Of a stretch of DNA of 64,000 bases, positions 58,270-64,000 are shown one piece after another. The position numbers and the translations under genes are program-made. Source of the DNA: Corallococcus macrosporus (GTDB lineage Bacteria; Myxococcota; Myxococcia; Myxococcales; Myxococcaceae); contig NZ_JAFIMU010000007.1 in NCBI RefSeq assembly GCF_017302985.1, forward strand, positions 1,798,001-1,862,000, in the 5' to 3' direction. The notes beneath the pieces are model-generated. The model did no database searches, had not been told where the DNA came from, and saw only the letters and a program-made list of their open reading frames with translations. Within the stretch, counting starts at the first letter, position 1. Each line of letters starts with the position of its first letter.

Positions 58270-58953
58270 ATGGCCCTGGGCGTCCGTCACCTGCTGCTCG
58301 TCGAGGACGATCGGACGTGGCGGGAGGGAGTGGACCAGGCCGCGCGCGAGGCGGGCTTCCAGGTGTCGTCCGTGGCGGACGGCACGGAGGCGCTGGACTG
58401 GCTGCGTCATCGTCCGCGCGCGCAGCATCCGGACCTCATCCTGTTGGACCTGGTGATGCCGGGGCTGGACGGATGGGAGCTGTACGGCCGGCTGCGCACG
58501 GACGCGCGGCTGCGGCACCTGACGGTGATGATGATGTCCTCGGCGCAGGGCACGCCGGACGTGCCGCTGCACGGCGTCGCGGGCTTCCTGCACAAGCCGC
58601 CTCGGCCGGAGGCGCTGGTGCGGGAGCTGGCGGAGCGGCTGCGCGAGCTGCCCGGGCGCCAGGAGCCGCCGCGCATGCCGTATTCGCTGCGGCTGCCGGA
58701 CGAGTCGCTCTACGCGCTGCACGCGCTGCCGGCCCCGGTCCGTCACGCGGTGCGCGTGCACCTGTTGCGCGCCGCGGAGCTGTCCGCCACGGAGCTGCCG
58801 CTGGCGTCGTCGTGGCTGATGGCGCTGCACAGCGAGCAGCCCTCGCTGCTGGTGACGGTGGAGGGCGTGCGCGTGGTGCTGGAGGTGGACGACGCCGCCT
58901 GCGCGCTGACCGCGCGCATGGTCATCGTGCCGAGCCACCTGCGCCACTCCTGA
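58270..58953 (+). CDS. response regulator with novel C-terminal domain
   Basis: 227 residues from the ATG at 58270 (a GTG at 58228 is possible). Receiver ~1-125: Glu12-Asp13-Asp14, phospho-acceptor Asp60 in LILLDLVMPG, Ser in VMMMSSAQG, Lys109 in GFLHKPPRP. A ~100-residue C-terminal domain follows (MPYSLRLPDESLYALHALPA..., VTVEGVRVVLEVDDAACAL) that is no standard DNA-binding or enzymatic output and is the counterpart of the free-standing protein encoded divergently at 57820. The pair shares a 168-base promoter region. Possibly a protein-protein interaction output. Confidence 0.8.
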   Translation: MALGVRHLLLVEDDRTWREGVDQAAREAGFQVSSVADGTEALDWLRHRPRAQHPDLILLDLVMPGLDGWELYGRLRTDARLRHLTVMMMSSAQGTPDVPLHGVAGFLHKPPRPEALVRELAERLRELPGRQEPPRMPYSLRLPDESLYALHALPAPVRHAVRVHLLRAAELSATELPLASSWLMALHSEQPSLLVTVEGVRVVLEVDDAACALTARMVIVPSHLRHS

Positions 58954-58960
58954 CGCGGGC

Positions 58961-61900
58961 TCACACCACCGGCACGCGGTGGACCTCTCCGGACGTCAGG
59001 TCCAGCCACACCACGCGGCCGAACAGGTCGTGGATGGCGCACCACTCCTCCGTGAGGCGCACGACCTGGGGCGGGGTGCCGGAGAACTCCACCGACGCGC
59101 GGGTGTGGCCGGCGAGGTCGCGCAGGATGGCCGTGTGCAGCTCACCCTTCTGGAAGCGCGTCACGGTCCAGGCCTGCCCGAGCACCGCGCCCACGCGCGC
59201 CTCGCCCTGCTGGGACGGGAGGTGGAAGCGCCGCACGGCGATGGGGGCCAGGTAGGACCAGTCCCTGGGCTCCTCGCCCTCGGCCAGCGCGATGCGCCCG
59301 GCCACCACTTCGCCGTCGGGCGTGAGCGCGAGCGCGTCCGGCGTGGCCTCCAGGTTCGGAATGTCCGTGCGTCCACGCAGGGTGGGTCCGCCCGCGAGCA
59401 CGTAGCTCCAGCGCTCCAGCCGTTCGAAGTCCTGGCCCGGGGAGAGGTGCAGGACGAGGAAGGACAGGTGCTGCGCGTCCACGGCCAGCTTCAGCACGGT
59501 GCCGCCCACCTGGGACACGCGCCACAGGGAGCGAGGCTCGGCGGCGAGCGTGTCCACCATGCTCACGGTGTCGCGCATGGCGGTGAACCACCGTTCGCCG
59601 TCATAGGTGGGGGCCCACGCGTCCAGCTCCGCGTCGCACCAGCGCGTGGCCCGGCGCGCCACCAGGTCCAGCCGTGACACGCGCCACAAATCGCCCCGGC
59701 GCGCCAGCGAGAGCGCACGGTTTCCCTGCGTGGAGGCGACCAGTGAGAACGCCGGCACGTCGAAGTTCGCGAGCGTGCGTCCGTCCGGGCCCACCAGCCG
59801 CGCGCCCGCTTCTCCCAGCGCGAGCAGCACGCGCTGGCCCGGCAGCACCACGGCGTCATGCACGGCGTGGGCGCCCGCGTCGTTGCGGTCCATCCACACG
59901 CGCACCGGAGGCAGGTCGTTCTCTTCGGCCCAGGGGCGCCGGTGGGAGTGCCGCGGCGTCGGCAGGTCCGTGCGCAGCGCGGCCAGCGCGGGGGTGTTCA
60001 GCAAGCGCAGCTGGATGATGCACCGGGCGCGGGAAGGGAGGGCTTCTGTCGCTTCGTCACGCAGCAGCGCGCGGACCGTGGGGACGAGGAGCGGGTCCCG
60101 GGCAGCATTGGCCTCGCGCAGCAGCTCCGTGGCGAAGGCCATGCGCTCCGGGGCGCGCGCGGGGGTGTCATCCGACAGCAGGGTCTGGACGTCCTCGCGC
60201 GCGGCGCCGAAGCCGTCCGGGAACCCGAGCGCCAGGCGCGCCAGGAGCTTCGCGCCGCTCTCGCCCCCGGCGTGGATGCCGTGGTGCACCCAGGCCCGTG
60301 CGATGTGGCGCGCGGAAGGGACGGGCCACACGGCGTCCACGGCGCGAGCCCAGTCACCGGCCTCCGCGAGCGACTCGCCCCACAGGATGCGCAGGGCCTG
60401 GGCTTCCGCGGGGTGGGTCTTCTCCAGGCGCAGCACCGCGTCCGCGAACACGCCCGAGCGCCGTGCGATGGACACCGCGCGCTGCACGTCCTTCGCGAGG
60501 AACCACTGGCGCACGACGAGGCTCGCGGGGAGGCCGCGGCCTTCGGCGAGCTCCGCGGCGAGCTGGAAGCGGCCGTGGCGCTCCAGGAAGGAGACGGCCT
60601 CCTCGGTCGCGGCCAGGAGTTCCGCGAGGACGAAGGCGGCCTCGTCGATGCGGCCTTCGCGCTCCAGGCGGCGGAAGGTCTCGCGGTAGCGCTCGCGCAG
60701 CGCCTGCAGCACGGCAGGGCCACTGGCGAACACCCGCGCGGCGCCGCTCTGGCCGTGGGGTTGGATGCGCAGTTGCTCGCGAGGTCCGGGGACTCCGAGC
60801 GCCAGCTTCGCGCGTTCGTCCAGGTCCGTGCCCAGGGGGATGGCGTGGCGCAGGGCTTCGTCGAGCTTGCCCTCCTCGAAGAGTTCGAAGAGGCGGCGCA
60901 GGTAGTCCCCCTGGCGCTGCCCCACGAGCCGCCCCAGCGGCGTGTTCTGGAGCATCCACGACTTGAGCTGCTCGATCGCGCCCGGGCCTTCGGGCTCTGC
61001 GGGACGAGAGCCCTGCTGTGAAGCCGTGGAGTTTTCGCCCCCGCGCATCCCGGCGAGGAGCCGTGAGAACCAGCCCGGCCGAGCACCGGGGCCTGATGCA
61101 GCGGACGCGGAGCCCGAGCCGGAGAACGCGCTCCGCAGACGATCGAGCCATCCCGAGCGGCCCGCTGGCACACCGTCCTCGTCCGCGCGGAAAGCCTGGC
61201 GCAGCCGTGAGAAGAAGCCCTCACGGCGTACTGTCATCGAGCCTGAAGACGCGTTCTCGGACGGTCCGCTGAATGCCTGGCGCAGCCGTGCGAACAGGCC
61301 TTCACGGCGCACAGCACTTTGCGACGTGCTCGCGGGTGCTGCATGAAATGCTCGTCGCAACCGTGCGAACAGGCCTTCACGGTGGACGGTCAGCGTGGCT
61401 TCACCGGGCTTCGGGGAGAAGGCGCGCCGTAGCCGTGCGAAGAAGCCCTCTCGCACCACCGGGACTTCCTTCCCGGCCATGCGCGCCAGCATGCGCTCTG
61501 CTTCGGGCGCGAGCGCGGGCACCTTCGCTCCGAACGACTCACGCGTAGGCGGAGGCAGGGGCTCCAGCGCACTCTGCATGGGCGGAGGCGGAGCCCCCAG
61601 TCCCTTCACCTGCACGCGCCGCCACTCCGACACGTCCAGCCATGCGCCCGGATCCACCTGGCGCAGCTCTCCAGGCGCGTACATCCGCGCGGTGCCCGCG
61701 TGCACCAGCACGACGGCTCCCATCGGCGGTGCCAATCGCTCACGCTCCTTCGCGCTCAGCGGCGCGCTGGAGAGCACTCCGGCCTCCATCACCAGGGGCA
61801 GTCCGGGCGCGGCCTCCACCGCGCTCTTGCACGGCGCCGCCAGCTTCAACAGGTGCCCTCCCGCCAGCGCCCAGACCGTGGCGCCGGGCCTCCACGCCGC

Positions 61901-62023
61901 CAGCACGCGGCGGCGTGCCTCGGCCTCTCCCAGCGTTCCGGGATGGAACCACCAGGCCGCCACCACCACCGTGCCCCGATGCACATGGGCACGAGGACGC
62001 ACGGCTCCGGACGCACGACTCAC
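58961..62023 (-). CDS. large bpX6-type protein with Arg-rich helical repeats and beta-propeller (MoxR-vWA-beta-propeller system)
   Basis: 1020 residues; GTG start overlapping the upstream stop (GTGA). N-terminal domain ~1-140 (TVVVAAWWFHPGTLGEAEAR, TARMYAPGELRQVDPGAWLD) matches what I know of bpX6 domains of MoxR-vWA-beta-propeller ternary systems. Residues ~188-326 hold six repeats of ~23-25 residues around VRREGLFARLRRAF (variants GFFSRLRQAF, GWLDRLRSAF, GWFSRLLAGM). A helical segment (~345-620) with tetratricopeptide-like pieces and a C-terminal beta-propeller (~690-1020; VVLPGQRVLLALGEAGARLV, NFDVPAFSLVASTQGNRALS) complete it. Probably a scaffold/effector driven by a MoxR ATPase not in the window. 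Confidence 0.6.
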   Translation of the reverse strand: MSRASGAVRPRAHVHRGTVVVAAWWFHPGTLGEAEARRRVLAAWRPGATVWALAGGHLLKLAAPCKSAVEAAPGLPLVMEAGVLSSAPLSAKERERLAPPMGAVVLVHAGTARMYAPGELRQVDPGAWLDVSEWRRVQVKGLGAPPPPMQSALEPLPPPTRESFGAKVPALAPEAERMLARMAGKEVPVVREGFFARLRRAFSPKPGEATLTVHREGLFARLRRAFHAAPASTSQSAVRREGLFARLRQAFSGPSENASSGSMTVRREGFFSRLRQAFRADEDGVPAGRSGWLDRLRSAFSGSGSASAASGPGARPGWFSRLLAGMRGGENSTASQQGSRPAEPEGPGAIEQLKSWMLQNTPLGRLVGQRQGDYLRRLFELFEEGKLDEALRHAIPLGTDLDERAKLALGVPGPREQLRIQPHGQSGAARVFASGPAVLQALRERYRETFRRLEREGRIDEAAFVLAELLAATEEAVSFLERHGRFQLAAELAEGRGLPASLVVRQWFLAKDVQRAVSIARRSGVFADAVLRLEKTHPAEAQALRILWGESLAEAGDWARAVDAVWPVPSARHIARAWVHHGIHAGGESGAKLLARLALGFPDGFGAAREDVQTLLSDDTPARAPERMAFATELLREANAARDPLLVPTVRALLRDEATEALPSRARCIIQLRLLNTPALAALRTDLPTPRHSHRRPWAEENDLPPVRVWMDRNDAGAHAVHDAVVLPGQRVLLALGEAGARLVGPDGRTLANFDVPAFSLVASTQGNRALSLARRGDLWRVSRLDLVARRATRWCDAELDAWAPTYDGERWFTAMRDTVSMVDTLAAEPRSLWRVSQVGGTVLKLAVDAQHLSFLVLHLSPGQDFERLERWSYVLAGGPTLRGRTDIPNLEATPDALALTPDGEVVAGRIALAEGEEPRDWSYLAPIAVRRFHLPSQQGEARVGAVLGQAWTVTRFQKGELHTAILRDLAGHTRASVEFSGTPPQVVRLTEEWCAIHDLFGRVVWLDLTSGEVHRVPVV
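61046..61462 (-). repeat. tandem repeats encoding REGxFxRLRxAF helices
   Basis: About six in-frame repeats of roughly 70-75 bases inside the 1020-residue protein. The first four are close in sequence (REGFFARLRRAF, REGLFARLRRAF, REGLFARLRQAF, REGFFSRLRQAF); the last two are degenerate (SGWLDRLRSAF, PGWFSRLLAG). The linkers between them vary, so selection seems to act on the amphipathic Arg-rich helix. Confidence 0.8.
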
Positions 62024-63834
62024 GGCGTGGCCTCCGGAAAGGAGCGGTACAGCAGCGCCTGCTCCATCAGGTCCCACAACACGAACTCCCCCGCCTGCGT
62101 CAGCCACCCGAACACCGGCTGCCCATGGCTCGCCGCGGCCTGCTCCACGGGGCCACTGGCCACCGCGAGCACCCGCGAAGCCTCGCGAGAGATGAAGTGG
62201 AACGTGCGTTGATCCGGAGCCAACGCGAGCATCCCGGGTGGAGACGGAACAGGAGGCTTCACCACGCCCACCACACGGTAGCCCTCGGGCACGGGGATGA
62301 CCGACACGCCCGTGTCCAGGAACAGCCGCCAGTCCTGGTCCTTGTCACGCACCGCGAGCAGCCCCGCGTCCGGATGTGTCCCCGACGGCGCATAGCCGAA
62401 GTACGCCTCGCCCTGCCGTGCATTGAGCGGAACCTGGCGGACCGGATCCTCCCCCAGCACCTTGAGCCGCGAGATGATCGCCCGCCCCGATCCTACGGAC
62501 TGGGGCCGCAGCACGCAGACCGGGCGCGAGTTCACCTCCGCCATCGCGGAGACCTGCTCCTCCTCCACTCCGAGCGCCGAGGTCCCCGACGAGGACGGAG
62601 GCGCCAGCGAGAACAACCGCTCCTGGCCATCCTTCAACCACAGGTGCTCCTGCCCTCGAGGATCCACCCAGCTCAAGAGGTTCAACGGCAGCGCGCGGGC
62701 CACCATGTCCGGCCGCGAGAGAGCATCCGTCGCGTGGTAGCGCGCCTTGCGGAACCCGTGCGGCGTCTGCACCTGCCCGTGCATCACGTACGTGTCCTGG
62801 TGGCGCGCGAGCACCAGCAACCCACCCTTGGTGCGCCATCCCGCCGCGATGACCTGCTGCCCGGAAGGCACCTGCACGCGCCGGGGCTTGGGCAGGGTGG
62901 CGCGCGGAGAGTGCGGCACCGCCATGGCCTCGACGCCGCCATTCGCGGAGAACAGCAGCACGCGCCGGCCATCTCCGGAGAAGGCGAAGCTCATGAGCCG
63001 GCTCGCCTTGCGCGGCAGGAACGCCGACGACGAACGGTTCGAATGGAACGGGTTGCGCAGCAGGCGCAGGCAGTCCTCCGGAGGAGGAAGCTCCAGCACC
63101 ACCGAACGCGGCACACGCGCCGAGGGCCGCACGTCCACGGCAAGCCGGTGCGCGCCGGGCTCCATCGGCTCGGAGACCTCCACGCGGGACATCCCCTCCG
63201 CGCCCTCAAGGCGGCCCAGGCGCGAGGACCCCACGAGCCACACATCCTCGGGTGCTCGGGAGAGGTCCAGCGCCTCGCGCCACGTGGACAGGTGCACCGC
63301 GGACGCGGGCATGGGGGAACGGGCTTCAAGCCACGCAAGGAGCGACGTACCACTCAGCCCGGTATGGGTGGCACGGGCAGGGTCCGCCTGGAGCGCGCCC
63401 CAGGTGAACGCCGCGCCCACGGCCTCCGCCCGGCGCGCGAGCACGACCAGCAACGCGAGGTGCGCGATGCGAGGCAGGCCCAGTTGATCCGGGCCCACGT
63501 CCAGCAGCACCACGGTGCGGCGAGCCCCCTGCGGCTGACGGAACGCGGGCTTGAGGAAGGACAACTCCCCGAACGCCGCGCGCCGAACCAGTTCCTCCGG
63601 TGCCTCCAAAGCCCAGAGCCATTCACTGACAAGCAGCCGCTCGAAGTTCCCCCGGCGAGAGAGCCCGTCATAGCCCTGGGGCTCACCACCCTCTGCCTCC
63701 CCGCGAGGCCGCAACGTCCCAAGCGCCGCCGACAACCGCGCCACATGCGGTCCCAGGTGCCGCGCCAGGTCCTCCGGGAAGAGAGCCAACTGCGTCGCCC
63801 AGGGACGCAGCGCGGGAGGAAGCGCGGTCGTCAC
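62020..63834 (-). CDS. vWA-like plus beta-propeller protein of the bpX-type operon
   Basis: 604 residues; GTG at 63834 overlapping the stop of the 35-codon ORF (GTGA). N-terminal ~1-210: helical lead (LPPALRPWATQLALFPEDL) then a Rossmann-like vWA fold (GARRTVVLLDVGPDQLGLPR, HLALLVVLARRAEAVGAAFT, EDVWLVGSSRLGRLEG) in which the MIDAS D-x-S-x-S is replaced by DVGPD, so metal binding is probably lost. Residues ~270-604 form a beta-propeller (LMSFAFSGDGRRVLLFSANG, AAGWRTKGGLLVLARHQDTY, LLAVRDKDQDWRLFLDTGVS). It matches the vWA/propeller arm of MoxR-vWA-beta-propeller systems; coupled to the 1020-residue partner downstream by a 4-base overlap. Confidence 0.65.
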   Translation of the reverse strand: MTTALPPALRPWATQLALFPEDLARHLGPHVARLSAALGTLRPRGEAEGGEPQGYDGLSRRGNFERLLVSEWLWALEAPEELVRRAAFGELSFLKPAFRQPQGARRTVVLLDVGPDQLGLPRIAHLALLVVLARRAEAVGAAFTWGALQADPARATHTGLSGTSLLAWLEARSPMPASAVHLSTWREALDLSRAPEDVWLVGSSRLGRLEGAEGMSRVEVSEPMEPGAHRLAVDVRPSARVPRSVVLELPPPEDCLRLLRNPFHSNRSSSAFLPRKASRLMSFAFSGDGRRVLLFSANGGVEAMAVPHSPRATLPKPRRVQVPSGQQVIAAGWRTKGGLLVLARHQDTYVMHGQVQTPHGFRKARYHATDALSRPDMVARALPLNLLSWVDPRGQEHLWLKDGQERLFSLAPPSSSGTSALGVEEEQVSAMAEVNSRPVCVLRPQSVGSGRAIISRLKVLGEDPVRQVPLNARQGEAYFGYAPSGTHPDAGLLAVRDKDQDWRLFLDTGVSVIPVPEGYRVVGVVKPPVPSPPGMLALAPDQRTFHFISREASRVLAVASGPVEQAAASHGQPVFGWLTQAGEFVLWDLMEQALLYRSFPEATP

Positions 63835-63938
63835 GAAGCGGCCTCCGCGCGCACAGCGGGCCACCACGCGGTCAGCAAAACGCGCGCAACGGGCCTGGCC
63901 GCCGCGAGCCATGACGTGGGCAGCATCGCGCCCGTCAC
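63831..63938 (-). CDS. 35-residue ORF made by duplication of the upstream gene's end
   Basis: GTG start at 63938 overlaps the stop of the upstream gene (GTGA), and its own TGA overlaps the GTG of the vWA-propeller gene (GTGA). Translation contains PVARVLLTAWWPAV then RAEAAS, which aligns to the last residues of the upstream gene, SVARASLTAWLSANGG then AEAAS, with one codon deleted. The DNA repeat unit is ~104-107 bases. It may be a translated coupling ORF or merely a duplication scar; no function can be assigned. Confidence 0.5.
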   Translation of the reverse strand: MTGAMLPTSWLAAARPVARVLLTAWWPAVRAEAAS

Positions 63939-64000
63939 GAAGCCGCCTCCGCGCCACCATTGGCGGACAGCCACGCGGTCAGCGAAGCACGCGCAACGGA
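63935..64000 (-). CDS. C-terminal end of an upstream operon gene (partial)
   Basis: Only the last 21 codons and the stop (TGA at 63937-63935) are in the window; the frame runs off the right edge. Residues end SVARASLTAWLSANGG then AEAAS. By GTGA overlap it is the gene preceding the 35-codon ORF in the bpX-type operon. In systems of this kind it could be another bpX protein or the vWA/MoxR component; cannot be decided here. Confidence 0.55.
   Translation of the reverse strand, partial: SVARASLTAWLSANGGAEAAS

Overview
The window is very GC-rich (well over 65% by eye). It carries marks of a fruiting myxobacterium: an AgmX/PglI-type TonB-like protein, many lipoproteins, PAS histidine kinases with stand-alone receivers, VIT/von Willebrand proteins and a probable MoxR-vWA-beta-propeller (bpX) operon. 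I infer Myxococcota, suborder Cystobacterineae, most likely Corallococcus or Myxococcus. Genes are dense, usually in short operons with ATGA/GTGA overlaps, and long antisense open frames are common because of the GC content; those are not genes.

Layout. 1-6.5 kb: housekeeping and small envelope genes (GNAT acetyltransferase end, MFS exporter, FKBP lipoprotein, NudC, QueE, small membrane proteins, GIY-YIG protein, CBS half-domain). 6.6-11 kb: alpha/beta hydrolase, then a surA-pdxA-like operon with two PpiC-type foldases and PdxA. 11-14.5 kb: a thioredoxin-like ferredoxin, an ArsR/AHSA1 pair, the AgmX-like protein and a RelE/Phd toxin-antitoxin pair that is tail-to-tail and overlapping. 14.5-25 kb: oxidoreductases (two aldo/keto reductases, a zinc alcohol dehydrogenase), a RedB-like protein, a hibernation factor, an S41 peptidase-like protein, and surface-repeat and GIN-domain proteins.

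The most coherent system is at 25.2-30.9 kb. An inositol-phosphate synthase, an AUR1-type PAP2 enzyme, a CDP-alcohol phosphatidyltransferase fused to a GtrA domain, an unknown secreted protein and a dual-specificity phosphatase form one tight operon. A convergent sphingolipid-type fatty-acid hydroxylase lies directly after it. Together they look like a pathway from glucose-6-phosphate to phosphatidylinositol and inositol-phosphoceramide, the same enzyme set known from Bacteroides. Two head-to-head paralogous RND/MMPL exporters follow (31.1-36.5 kb) and may move lipids.

36-44.5 kb: two low-complexity secreted proteins, a small acidic peptide, a glycogen debranching enzyme, a methyltransferase, an atypical tRNA-Trp-like gene and an SPFH protein. 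44.6-46.7 kb: a lower-GC ATPase/HNH pair resembling Septu (PtuAB) phage defence. 46.8-55.2 kb: VIT/vWA protein, acyl-CoA dehydrogenase, beta-propeller, ornithine-cyclodeaminase-like enzyme, LysM peptidase. 55.4-59 kb: two receivers and a PAS kinase, one receiver carrying a C-terminal domain that also occurs as a free-standing neighbour. 59-64 kb: the bpX-type operon, with a duplicated gene end that has made a 35-codon overlapping ORF.
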